From Epiperipatus broadwayi (lineage: Eukaryota > Onychophora > Udeonychophora > Euonychophora > Peripatidae), in NCBI GenBank assembly GCA_028023455.1, contig JAQFVV010006221.1, forward strand, positions 825,001 to 889,000: a DNA stretch of 64,000 nucleotides, in the 5' to 3' direction. How positions within the stretch are numbered: position 1 is the stretch's first letter; every line of letters starts with the position of its first letter. Below are positions 1 through 10,098 of the stretch, piece after piece. The notes beneath the pieces were generated by a model. That model was not told the DNA's origin, did no database searches, and saw only the letters and a program-made list of their open reading frames with translations. A program made the translations under genes and the position numbers.

Positions 1-1092
1 TAATGTCATGCGAGCACGTAAGTGTATTAGCAACAATGAATACTCCAAACAATTATTGTTGTTCTAATAATTTACAGTCGATCTCTATGCAATTAATTAT
101 TTGACATAAATGTATCCTTTGTTCTGGGTAGTATCTCATGTCAGGTTTTATTTAGTATATCACAATAATACTTTAGCAAGACTAAAAATAACATCTTCGA
201 GACATATATACTAATAATTTCTTTGTCAGGTTCCTATCATTCTTTCAATTACTGCAAACTATAAGTTTCCTCCCATTTTAGTATTATTAATCTTATATTT
301 TTATAAACATTTTGTTTTTACTCTTGTTAAAATCACTGAAATTTTGCAATTTTTTTTCATATCTTATTGATTTATTTTAATTTACATATTTAAAAAAGCA
401 TCCTGAAAGAGACATGAATAAATAGGTCAAAATAGAGGAAATAAAATATTAATTTTTTAAAATAAATGTCTTAATAAGAGGCAATAATAATACATATACA
501 AAAATTAATTTAAATTTATAAATAAATAGCCAATATATATATTAAAATCTTAACATATACTGCATTATCCCAATTCTCTGTTTCTAACTTACGTTATTTT
601 TTTAATAAGGAAATTGTGAGAATGAATTTATAAATTTTTTAAGAACTAATCCGAAATAAATATATTTATTAAACATTTGTTTCAGAACATGGCAAAGTCA
701 AATTTAAGATCTTCAAAGCAATCCACAGCTTTTAGGATGAATGCTCATGAAAATAGTACAAGGAACATTTGCATTGAAAAATGTTTTTTTCACACAAGAT
801 TAATACTGAAATAGATATTTCATATAGTAAGTGGAGACTAGTTTTATGTGCATTAAGGTACAATTATGAAATAGTAAAAACCAGTTTTTAGAAAATATTT
901 CATACATTAGAAGCAATTGAATCTATATGTAGAAACAATTGTATGTAAAAAAAATTTTAGTTTTAAAGAAATAGTTTTTCTTTATAGATAAAAATCAATA
1001 AGTTTAATCCTTTTGTTATAAGATGATATTCAAGAATTAAGTTGAAACAAATGCAATAGACAAAATAAAAGTAATTTAGAATGTAAAGATTA
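1..1092. other. AT-rich intergenic DNA, no gene seen
   Basis: Homopolymer-rich A/T sequence with stops in all frames. I see no exon-like, tRNA-like or repeat-family signal. Confidence 0.6.
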
Positions 1093-1097
1093 ATATC

Positions 1098-1629
1098 TGC
1101 TGTGTTTTCGGGTAGTTAATGATCTCAGCCGAAAACCAATTAATTAGAGTCGGAGATAGTTTTACTTTCTTGAAGCTAATTTATTTGTTACACGTGTGTT
1201 ATTATACAAAAACAAATGTCTATGCTTAAGACAATAATATGTGCATAAGGAAAAACAGCAACAAATTCAGACATACATATAATTAAAGCCTCTCGAAGAA
1301 AAAGTTCGGTTACGGCAAATGAAAAATAAGACGTCCGTTCTCTCACAAACTATTTTACTACCAGAATATCTTGATGTTTTCTTTCTCACAAGTCACGTCC
1401 CATTTATTCCCTCCTGTACAGCTTAATTTCACTATTTACTCCGAACAGTTCAGGTTGGTTAAACGTAAATTTATCCGTAGGTAATAAATGGTTCTGTGAC
1501 AATTTGTCATAACCTTTGGTTCCATGTGTGGCTATATGTTATGCCATCTTGGTCATCCCTTCTCGTTTTCTTTTTTTTCCGTTCTTGTAAAACCAGATGT
1601 TTCTAGAGTCAACGTCTCTGTATTCTACA
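1098..1629 (-). repeat. 3' LTR of the Ty3/gypsy element
   Basis: Matches the LTR at 4878-5422 over its whole length with scattered substitutions and short gaps. On the minus strand it begins TGTAGAATAC and ends AAACACAGCA. It directly follows the polypurine tract. Confidence 0.92.
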
Positions 1630-1645
1630 CCTCCCCTCTCTCTAG
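1630..1645 (-). other. Polypurine tract of the Ty3/gypsy element
   Basis: Read on the minus strand, the bases just before the 3' LTR are AGAGAGAGGGGAGG, an uninterrupted purine run abutting the LTR TG. This is where plus-strand DNA synthesis is normally primed. Confidence 0.85.
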
Positions 1646-1979
1646 AACATAGTCCTTCAACCTTTCTGGCATCCTACGCTCACAGTGAACTCTTGGCCCA
1701 GGTGTCCATCTTGTTGGGTTGGCCCGCTATCAGTATCATGTATTGGGTCCGTAACTTCCAGTAACCTATCCATCTGGTCATTTGTTTTGGCAAAACTCTT
1801 CCTGCGTTATTTGTGGCAACACTTCCTTATCTTCTTTAGGTAAGATGTCTCATTGGCTGGCATTTCCAATGGTTTCTGGGATATCCGTTCGAGGACACGG
1901 AGATCTCAAGTGGTCTATGTGTTTATGGACAGATGACCATTCTCAAGTCTTATTTGATAAATTGTCCTTGATTTCGCAC

Positions 1980-2720
1980 TTATGATGGTTCCGGGTAGCC
2001 ATCCTTCCTTAGTATATCACGCACCCAGACTGGATCATTTCTCTTGAACCCTTTCAAGTGTTTATGGGAATCACCTTCTAGTTCTCTCTTAGTTCTTTCC
2101 TTTTAGGGTAAAACGGTTGACATGTGTATGCGACACGTTCTGTCGAATAACAGTTCGGCCGGTGATTTACCATCTTTAGACCTTGGCAAAAAATGTTGGA
2201 TGATTTCCAGAAATGCCACCTCCATCCTGGTCTTGCTTGTTTTCTTCAGGTCTTTTTTTAAACACTGGACTGCCTTCTCTGCCAAACCATTTGATGCAGG
2301 GTGGTATGTTGGTGCAAAAATGTGACGTATCCTTTCTGTCAGGAAATCTCCAAACTTAGTGGAGGTAAAGCTTGTTCCATTATCCGATACCAATATTTGG
2401 GGATATCCATGCGTGGTAAACATCTCTAGGAGAGCCCTTTCGGTACATACTGAGTTTGCCGACCTTAGCAAATGGTATTTCACACAATTGCTGTATGTGT
2501 CCACCACCACCAAAACCATTTGTCCCTCCATAGGCCCAGCATAATCAATGTGGATCCGTTCCCAGGGTTTGTTTGGTTCGATCCAAGAGCTCAGTGTTTT
2601 TCTTGGCAGGTTTGCCTCGGCTTGGCAACTGGCACTGTTCCACCATCTCTTCGATCTCTTGGTCAATTCCTGGCAACCACACATGAATGCGACAAAGCTT
2701 TCATTCTCACTATTCCCAAA
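1980..2720 (-). pseudogene. Integrase region, frameshifted
   Basis: The main frame (2103-2684) shows the retroviral-type integrase core: first Asp in HIDYAGP, second Asp in VSDNGT and Glu in NGLAEKAV, with the usual HPASNG block between. The three DDE residues are therefore present. The preceding PGIDQEIEEMV block, which normally ends the HHCC zinc domain, lies in another frame at about 2650-2700. A frameshift therefore separates it from the core, and the HHCC residues themselves are mostly absent. Toward 2000-2060 an NDPVWVRD motif recalls the C-terminal domain but soon meets stops. Non-functional as it stands. Confidence 0.88.
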
Positions 2721-2920
2721 GCATCCGCGGTTACTATAACTTCTTGATTACCTAGGTAATGCATCAACAGACTTTCAGATGACAATAAATCCTTGGTTGC
2801 CTGAAAAACCACTTGGTGCTCAGCCTTCCACTTCCAGTGTTGACCCTTGCGTAATAAGGCATAAAGGGGTTTTAGCTGATGTGCCTTTCCCTTCAAAAAG
2901 GTTTCGTAGAAGGTTAGCAT
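2720..2920 (-). pseudogene. RNase H remnant of the Ty3/gypsy element
   Basis: Contains the linker typical of gypsy pol after reverse transcriptase (LYALLRKGQHWKW, then the block ending LLMHY) and the first catalytic Asp context VTADALG. The sequence then jumps straight into the integrase zinc-domain tail, so roughly the last two thirds of RNase H are deleted. This explains much of the short length of the element. Confidence 0.75.
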
Positions 2921-3620
2921 TCCCAGAAATGCTTGTAAGTCTTACATTTCTTGGTACTGGAGCATTTTTATCGCGGTGACCTTGGGATTTGGACATTTTC
3001 CATTTTGATCAATAATATGTCCCAGGAACTTTATTTCTCTCATGGACCAAATGCTCTTAGTGGTATTTATCCTGATTCCCACTTTTTCCAATCAGTTGCA
3101 TATGGTAAGCACGCGTTCCTTCAGTTCGGTTTCTGATTTAGCATAAATCAGTAGGTCATCCAGGTAGGGGATCACCCCCTCCATATTCCGCATCATTTGA
3201 TCTATTTTAGCTTGGAATATATTGGGGGCTGTCGTGATTCCATATGGTAGCTTATTGCACTGGAAAAGACCAACATGAGTACAGAGAGTTAGTATTTTTG
3301 CAGACCTATCTGTGACTGGGATTTGATGAAAAGCTGACCAAATCTATTTTAGCGAAAACTGCAGCTTCCTGGAGTGATGCCACTATTTCTGTGACATTCG
3401 GGAGCGGATATGCACTCTTTTTTAGGTATTGGTTTACAGTAAACCTGTAGTCCCCACAGATCCATAAACTCCCATCTGGTTTGGTGACTCACAATTGGAG
3501 TGGTCCAATCTGAACTTTCCACTGGTGACAACACCCCTTCCTTTACCACGGCTGACAGACTTTCTTCGACCTTTGCTCTTAGTGCGAATGGAACCTTCCT
3601 GGGTTTGCTTGCTATTGGTT
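2920..3620 (-). pseudogene. Reverse transcriptase region, frameshifted
   Basis: Gypsy-type RT blocks are visible on the minus strand but broken by frame changes. The N-terminal block GVLSPVESSDWTTPIV is at about 3480-3540. The catalytic YLDD lies at about 3154-3166, followed by the usual LLIYAKSETELKERV helix. Several stops and shifts separate these blocks, so no intact RT can be made. Confidence 0.85.
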
Positions 3621-3889
3621 GAGCCTCATTGGTAAGTTCTGGGTCTATCTTCAGTATTCCTATTTTTTCCTCAAATATCCTTGGGAAATTTCTGTTGCAC
3701 TACATTTTCTAATTTTACAGTTGTAATCACTTATATGGATATGCCCAGTGGTGGAACCAGTTTCGGCCCAGTAAGGGTTTTGTTCTTGACCGAAATTTTT
3801 CCACAAATTTGGAAGTTGTTTCCATTTACATCAGCGGTGATAACATTAGTCTTATCCAAATTTAATTTTGATTTGGATATGGTGTTAAT

Positions 3890-3965
3890 TTTTTCCCAGT
3901 CTTATTGACAGGATGGATAGCCTTGCCCCACTGTCTATCTCCATCGTCACTTTTACATTTATTAT
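3890..3965 (-). pseudogene. Aspartic protease active-site remnant
   Basis: Minus-strand translation gives VKVTMEIDSGARLSIL, which fits the retropepsin active-site block (D-S/T-G-A). It lies between the zinc knuckle and RT as expected. A stop follows about ten residues later. Confidence 0.75.
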
Positions 3966-4324
3966 TCTGACATCAGCACTATTTGTTCGCTCAGGTTTGT
4001 CTCACATTTCTTTATTTCTGCCCTTCTTGTGACTTTCATTCTCTTATCACTTCGATATTGGTTCCCATCCCTGTTTCTGCAAATGATCGCCATATGGCTC
4101 TTAATGCCACAAGTCCAGTATTTCAAAGTTCTGTTCTTACATGTCCTTTTCACATGTCCTTTCATACCACAACAATAACAGCCACAACAATAACAGCTAA
4201 AAGACTCTGACATCTGTGGTTGTGTTTCCAATGGTTCTAGTTTACACACATCTGTCGTGTAATTTTTTTCTTGGATTCCCTCTCGAAATTCCTTTGCATT
4301 AATCACCAGTGTCTCGTGAGCCAC
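3962..4324 (-). pseudogene. Gag nucleocapsid zinc-knuckle segment
   Basis: Contains one canonical CX2CX4HX4C knuckle (CYCCGMKGHVKRTC) and a second in which the first Cys is Tyr (YWTCGIKSHMAIIC). This is the nucleic-acid-binding end of gag. A break separates it from the upstream capsid-like frame at about 4325-4350. A nearby CYCCG duplication looks like slippage. Confidence 0.8.
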
Positions 4325-4349
4325 ACATTTCGCAATCGCTGCGTTATAA

Positions 4350-4859
4350 TCAATCTATTTCGCTGAGTAGTTGTTTCTTCAGATTGTGGTCCGTCATGCC
4401 ATATAGAAACTGGTCTAGGAGCATGTCATCTATGTCCGGGAATGCACAGTCTCGTGCTAATGTCCGCAATGCGAGGTTATATTCTGAATAACTTTCATGT
4501 GTGTTTTGTTTTCTCATCCTGAATCTCAAACGAGCGACTCTTTTTGTAATTGCTGGTTGAAAATAATTAGTGAGTTTTTTAACCAAAAGCTTATACGGTA
4601 TTTGCTCCAGAGTTTTGTTCTCGGCCAACTGTTTAGCAATCTGAACTACATCTATTCCGGTGAAATACAACAATGTCGAGATTTTCATTTCGTCATCCTC
4701 GACTTTATTTAATCTCATATATCTTTCTATTTGTTCGACGTAGAAGGTCCATCCTGCCGGGTTTCCAATTTCAAAATCTCTTAATACATGTGAGGGTACT
4801 CTTTTCTGATCTATTAATTTTTCCAAATCATGCACAAAAAAAACCCTCTGATCTAACAT
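4350..4859 (-). pseudogene. Gag capsid-like region
   Basis: A 169-codon open frame starting about 18 bases after the 5' LTR. It has the capsid-like pattern of gypsy gag: GWTFYVEQIERYM, then a block on stepwise helical segments, then YSEYNLALRTLARDC and FLYGMTDHNLKKQL. These correspond to the retrotransposon gag (Retrotrans_gag/UBN2-type) fold. It is the best preserved part of the element but is separated from the zinc knuckle by a frame break. Confidence 0.82.
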
Positions 4860-4875
4860 CCTGTTGACTGCGCCA
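4858..4875 (-). other. Putative primer binding site
   Basis: Two bases inside the 5' LTR, the minus strand reads TGGCGCAGTCAACAGG. It starts with TGG, as expected for pairing with the CCA end of a tRNA. I cannot name the tRNA with confidence. Confidence 0.55.
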
Positions 4876-4877
4876 TC

Positions 4878-5422
4878 TGCTGTGTTTTCGGGTAGTTAAC
4901 AATCTCAGCCAAAAACCCAATTAATTAACTTAGAGTCGGAGACAGTTTTACTTTCTTAAAGCTAATTTATTTGTTACACGTGTGTTATTATACAAAAACA
5001 AATGTCTATGCTTAAGACAATAATATGTGCATAAGGAAAAACAGCAACAAATTCAGACATATACATATAATTAAAGTCTCAAAGAAAAAGTTCGGTTACT
5101 CACCGCAAATGAAAAAATGGCCATCCGTTCTTCAACAACTATTTTACTACCAGAATATCTTAATATTTTCTTTCTCACAAGTCACTTTTACGTCCCATTT
5201 ATTCCCTCCTGTACAGCTTAATTTCACTATTTACTCCGAACAGTTCAGGTTGGTTAAACGTAAATTTATCCGTAGGTAATAAATGGTTCCGTGACAATTT
5301 GTCATAATCTTTGGTTCCACATGTGGCTATATGTTACGCCTCTTGGTCATCCCTTCTCGTTTCTTTTTTACCCATTCTCGTAAAACCGGACGTTTCTAGA
5401 GTCAGCGTCTCTGTATTCTACA
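4878..5422 (-). repeat. 5' LTR of the Ty3/gypsy element
   Basis: Upstream LTR for the minus-strand element, TG...CA ended, followed on the right by ATATC (5423-5427), the target duplication. It is about 13 bp longer than its partner through small gaps. Confidence 0.92.
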
Positions 5423-5427
5423 ATATC

Positions 5428-6029
5428 TAAATTAAAACTAAAATTAGACAGGAAGCATTTAGTTTAATTTCAACATTAAAATTAGAAATGTTAAACAAAG
5501 ATATTTATTGTTTGTTGTTATCAATTTAAGAGACGTATTAATTCTGATATGATAGTTATAATCAACTATATTTTCTATATCTTGTAGGGGAACCCATTTA
5601 AAACATAAATTTAGCCAACCGTGGTTAAATATGCAATTTTTTTTTAGTGGAAACATGCATGTATATATATACACATGATTAACATTTGTTTTATGAAGCA
5701 CTAAATTAAATGTCATAATGAACTAATTCCCCTTGTTTAATGTGAAATAACAAACCCAGTTAAAGAAATCATATATATTGTAAGAGTGACTTATAACCAA
5801 CCAACACACTTGTCATAATTTTTCCAACATTTTCAATCTGGTCAATTGATAGTCAAACAATCGAGCTTACACATATATATGCTAAACAAACACAAATGTC
5901 AGTTGTGATATGTTGGACTATTTCCATCATTTATGAGTGGAATGTTGAATGTAAAGTAAATTTTAAACTTTCCAAATACAAACAACTTGTTAGTAATAAC
6001 ACACAAATAGACAATACAGATTAGTAATT
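5428..6029. other. AT-rich DNA, no gene seen
   Basis: Stops in all frames. The minus-strand frame at 5459-5716 has no recognisable domain and is probably chance. Confidence 0.55.
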
Positions 6030-6071
6030 ACACAACGTTTCGAGTAGTATTATTCACTCTTCTTCAGGTGT
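6030..6071 (-). ncRNA. Hammerhead-like ribozyme motif (second family)
   Basis: On the minus strand the parts are: stem I ACAC paired with GUGU; core CUGAAGA (CUGANGA is the consensus, position 7 is free); an extra A; stem II GAGU/ACUC with a 10-nt loop; GAA; the palindrome ACGU (stem III); and U as residue 17 before stem I. This is the order of a minimal type I hammerhead with a self-complementary stem III, as known from Penelope-like elements. The extra A after the core departs from the canonical G10.1-C11.1 pair. Activity is unproven. Confidence 0.55.
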
Positions 6072-6233
6072 TGCTGGCCTATATGCACAGTGACAAAACT
6101 GCTATGTTTATTTATTTTTTTGAGATGCATTTTTAATTTCTGCATCTCTACAGTAGTAAAATTTATATATACACAACCAAATCTCACTAATAGTTAAATT
6201 ATTAACTGAGTGATGATACTGACATAAACAAAG

Positions 6234-6317
6234 ATTAAAAGGTCAAAATAGTTGCTAGGTGATTGAATTTGAGAGATTAAAAGTTCAAAATAGTTGCTAG
6301 GTGATTGAATTTGAGAG
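6234..6317. repeat. 42-bp tandem duplication
   Basis: Two adjacent copies (6234-6275 and 6276-6317) of a unit containing TTGCTAGGTGATTGAATTTG, differing at one base. It lies just downstream of the hammerhead-like motif. Confidence 0.9.
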
Positions 6318-7863
6318 ATGGAAAACAATGCAAGAAATAAAAAAATGTTTTAATAAACATTGATTTGTAACAATGAGTTATTCAAAAGTCAGCCCGAGCA
6401 AGCCATCACATGATTCTCTCTTTTTTTTTTTTTGTTTAAAAACAATTGGATAATCTGCACGCAAAGAAAAAGTCTCTGAACATTTATTAATATTTTTTTT
6501 TTTAAAAAAAGAAAATATATTAAGATGGATTCATATATTCAACACTAAAAAGGAAACAGTTTCAGCTGTTTGCTTAAACAACAAATCGAAATGTATAAAT
6601 GGTAAAAGATTAATCGTTTAAACCTATGCTAGAGAGCTTGAATAGATTTTTAAGAAAGTGAAGAAAAATAAATTTAAAACTATTGCAGTTCAATCAAATT
6701 CTCACGTCATCGTCTTTTTTTTTTTTTTGATATTTAAATGCCATTGAATAACTAACTATAATCATGAAAGGGAATTCTGCAAAGTGTACTGAATAAAAGG
6801 ACATACTGTGGGCAACTGATGCTAACTTCTATGCCATTATAAATGTCTGTGCAAAATATTTCTAAGTGATGATGGATATCGATCTGCAGTGGATTTGTTG
6901 CTATATGTTTGAAAGAAACAACTGGACAGTACTCAGGTCTAATTAGTGTGGATTTAGCAAAGCCAATGGACAACTACGTCACGCCTGGAGATCTATATAC
7001 ATGTGTATAGACTTAAAATATAGACAATGCCTGTTTTCCTCAATATTTTTTTTATTGATTCATATAATTTATTTTACTATTTGTAACTTTATGGCTTGTG
7101 ATTTTTTTTTTTGTATTGAATTTCGTTTTTCAAATTTGATCACTGGCACTTCAGAGATGGGAGCGTGTATCTAAAATATATATAGCTGTATGGAGGGGGG
7201 AGGGAAGGAATCAAAATAAGCAAATTAATTGTAATTATTAATAAAGTTGAAAATTCATAGATCATTCCTGAAATTTGATACTGCTATACCAAAGTGACAT
7301 AAAGTAAGATCTTTACTTATTCTACATTAACTACAAACGTTAGAACAAACAGAGTTATATTTTTTACTAATAGTTATTACTAAAACCTAGTAATAGTTTT
7401 TCTTTTTTTGTTTGTTTCTTTTTGAACGAATATTTTATTCTTGGTTACTAATGTCAATTTAACTTACATATACGAGAGGTTAGTCATTCAGTAATCAGCT
7501 AAAAATAGCATACTCCAATAAATAAAATAAAATTATAGTCAATACTAGTAGCAAGATAGATTTGGAATTAGTATATTATTAATTTTATTTTCTATTGCTA
7601 TATTTTTATTATTTGAAACCTTTAATTTCAATTTACTGTTTATATTATTTTGAATTAGATTGTTTTTTTGTTTATTTGTAACTAAAGACTGCTTAGGTAT
7701 GTATTCCTATCATGGGTTTTGGAAAAGAAATTTATTGTATTCTTAAAATGATAGGAAGTCATCCTTGCTATCTCAACATTATAAATGTAAATATTATTTT
7801 ATTGCATTATTTCTTGCTCCTTGTTTAATAAATGTCAAATAATTGTTGAAATCAATCTGATCT
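6318..7863. other. AT-rich DNA, no gene seen
   Basis: Long T and A runs and a short G run near 7194. The minus frame 6752-6973 has no recognisable domain. Confidence 0.55.
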
Positions 7864-7945
7864 CTGCTTGATCATCATCAGTATTATGAATTTACATGAA
7901 TAATCTGCTTGATTATCATCAGTATTATGCATTTACACTAGTAAA
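7864..7945. repeat. 41-bp tandem duplication
   Basis: Two copies beginning CTGCTTGAT(C/T)ATCATCAG at 7864 and 7905, with a few substitutions. Confidence 0.85.
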
Positions 7946-8120
7946 TAAATACTTTAGTCTATAATCTCCACATATCACTAAATAATTATATCAAATACAT
8001 GTATATTAATTATTGATAAACAGAGCAAAACTCTCCATACAGTATTGCCAGCTGTGCTAAACAGAGTAATCAATGGATGCCAGAAGGCTTGTGCATAAAA
8101 TCCCTATCTAATGCCTACTC

Positions 8121-8179
8121 GTCCAATATCCCCAGACTAGTTTCTGGCTTGTGGCCTTCGTCAGTGAGGAGCTTTGGAT
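8121..8179 (-). ncRNA. Predicted hammerhead ribozyme, copy 1
   Basis: Minus strand: outer stem I (AUCCAA with UUGGAC, end pair lost), inner stem I UCCUCA/UGGGGA, core CUGACGA, stem II GGC-CACAA-GCC flanked by an A-A mismatch, GAA, self-complementary ACUAGU as stem III, and C17 at base 8135 as the predicted cleavage site. All required core residues are present. Confidence 0.75.
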
Positions 8180-8566
8180 ATGAGAGCACTGCATCTAGAT
8201 CTTAGGATCTAATGCAACCCTCTAGCAACCACCTTTTATCTCCACTTAACTACAAAACTAAGAGTGAAATTGAAAACACAAAAAATATTTTCAATCTAAG
8301 CTCAATAGCTTATATAGTCATATGGGTCTGAACCAGCACCCATACATTTTGGTGTCTTTGGCTCTTTTACAACCATAGCCACCACTATCCTATTAGGCAG
8401 GATTGGTGTTAAACCATTAAGCATCACATGATCACATTTCCTATACTAGCACATTAATTGTTGATAAACAGAGCAAAACTCCATACAGTATTGCCAGCTG
8501 TGCTAAACAGAGTAATCAATGGATGCCAGAAGGCTTGTGCATAAAATCCCTATCTAATGCCTACTC

Positions 8567-8625
8567 ATCCAATATCCCCAGACTAGTTTCTGGCTTGTGG
8601 CCTTCGTCAGTGAGGAGCTTTGGAT
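8567..8625 (-). ncRNA. Predicted hammerhead ribozyme, copy 2
   Basis: Same layout as copy 1 with a perfect outer stem I (AUCCAA/UUGGAU). Predicted cleavage follows the C at 8581 on the minus strand, giving a 446-nt monomer between copies 1 and 2. Confidence 0.78.
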
Positions 8626-9163
8626 CTGAGAGCACTGCATCTAGATCTTAGGATCTAATGCAACCCTCTAGCAACCACCTTTTATCTCCACTTAATTACA
8701 AAACTATGAGAATGAAATTGAAAACACAAAATATTTTCAATCTAAGCTCACTAGCTTATATAGTCTGGGGATATTGGATGAGTAGGCATTAGATAGGGAT
8801 TTTATGCACAAGCCTTCTGGCATCCATTGATTACTCTGTTTAGCACAGCTGGCAATACTGTATGGAGAGTTTTGCTCTGTTTATCAACAATTAATGTGCT
8901 AGTATAGGAAATTGATCATGTGATGCTTAATGGTTTAACACCAATCCTGCCTAATAGAATAGTGGTGGCTATGGTTGTAAAAGAGCCAAAGACACCAAAA
9001 TGTATGGGGTCAGACCCATATGACTATATAAGCTATTGAGCTTAGATTGAAAATATTTTTTGTGTTTTCCAATTTCATTCTCATAGTTTTATAGTTAAGT
9101 GGAATAAAAGGTGGTTGCTAGAGGGTTGCATTAGATCCTAAGATCTAGATGCAGTGCTCTCAG

Positions 9164-9222
9164 ATCCAAAGATCCTCACTGATGAAGGCCACAAGCCAGA
9201 AACTAGTCTGGGGATATTGGAT
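9164..9222 (+). ncRNA. Predicted hammerhead ribozyme, copy 3
   Basis: Plus strand. The core is CUGAUGA, differing from the other copies only at free position 7. Inner stem I UCCUCA/UGGGGA forms six pairs (one G-U) and outer stem I AUCCAA/UUGGAU six pairs, separated by an AGA/UA internal loop that could contact loop II (CACAA). Predicted cleavage follows C9208. Confidence 0.8.
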
Positions 9223-9584
9223 GAGTAGGCATTAGATAGGGATTTTATGCACAAGCCTTCTGGCATCCATTGATTACTCTGTTTAGCACAGCTCAACAAT
9301 TAATGTGCTAGTATAGGAAATGTGATCATGTGATGAAAATAGTTTAACACCAATCCTGCCTAATAGGATAGTGGTGGCTATGGTTGTAAAAGAGCCAAAG
9401 ACACCAAAATGTATGGGTGCTGAACTGAGTTCAGACCCATATGACTATATAAGCTATTGAGCTTAGATTGAAAATATTTTTTGTGTTTTTAATTTCATTC
9501 TCATAGTTTTGTAGTTAAGTGGAGATAAAAGGTGGTTGCTAGAGGGTTGCATTAGATCCTAAGATCTAGATGCAGTGCTCTCAG

Positions 9585-9643
9585 ATCCAAAGCTCCTCAC
9601 TGACGAAGGCCACAAGCCAGAAACTAGTCTGGGGATATTGGAT
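9585..9643 (+). ncRNA. Predicted hammerhead ribozyme, copy 4
   Basis: Identical layout to copy 3 with core CUGACGA and internal loop AGC/UA. Predicted cleavage follows C9629. The 421 bases from copy 3 would form one monomer RNA. Confidence 0.8.
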
Positions 9644-10039
9644 GAGTAGGCATTAGATAGGATTTTATGCACAAGCCTTCTGGCATCCATTGATTACTCT
9701 GTTTAGCACAGGTGGCAATACTGTATGGAGAGTTTTGCTCTGTTTATCAACAATTAATGTGCTAGTATAGGAAATGTGATCATGTGATGCTTAATGGTTT
9801 AACACCAATCCTGCCTAATAGGATAGTGGTGGCTATGGTTGTAAAAGAGCCAAAGACACCAAAATATATGGGTGCTGAACTGAGTTCAGACCCATATGAC
9901 TATATAAGCTATTGAGCTTAGATTGAAAATTTTTTTGTGTTTTCCAATTTCATTCTCATAGTTTTGAAGTTAAGTGGAGATAAAAGGTGGTTGCTAGAGA
10001 GTTGCATTAGATCCTAAGATCTAGATGCAGTGCTCTCAG

Positions 10040-10098
10040 ATCCAAAGCTCCTCACTGACGAAGGCCACTAGCCAGAAACTAGTCTGGGGATATTGGAT
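10040..10098 (+). ncRNA. Predicted hammerhead ribozyme, copy 5
   Basis: Core CUGACGA, stem II GGC/GCC with a one-base loop change (CACUA), palindrome ACUAGU, stem I intact. Predicted cleavage follows C10084, so the 9630-10084 monomer is 455 nt. Confidence 0.8.

Larger units (their letters stand above)
1098..5422 (-). mobile_element. Ty3/gypsy LTR retrotransposon, decayed, two LTRs
   Basis: A complete insertion in outline: two similar LTRs (1098-1629 and 4878-5422), each with TG...CA ends when read on the minus strand. The 5-bp duplication ATATC lies at 1093-1097 and 5423-5427. Coding order on the minus strand is gag, zinc knuckle, protease (DSGA), reverse transcriptase (YLDD), RNase H remnant, integrase, which is the Ty3/gypsy (Metaviridae) order. 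The interior is only about 3.25 kb, shorter than usual, because most of RNase H and the integrase zinc domain are missing and the frame shifts repeatedly. The LTRs differ by many point changes and small gaps, so the insertion is not recent. It cannot encode a full polyprotein. Confidence 0.93.

Noticed and set aside
1782-2979. Several plus-strand frames of 60-90 codons
   Set aside because: Shadows of the minus-strand Ty3/gypsy pol region.
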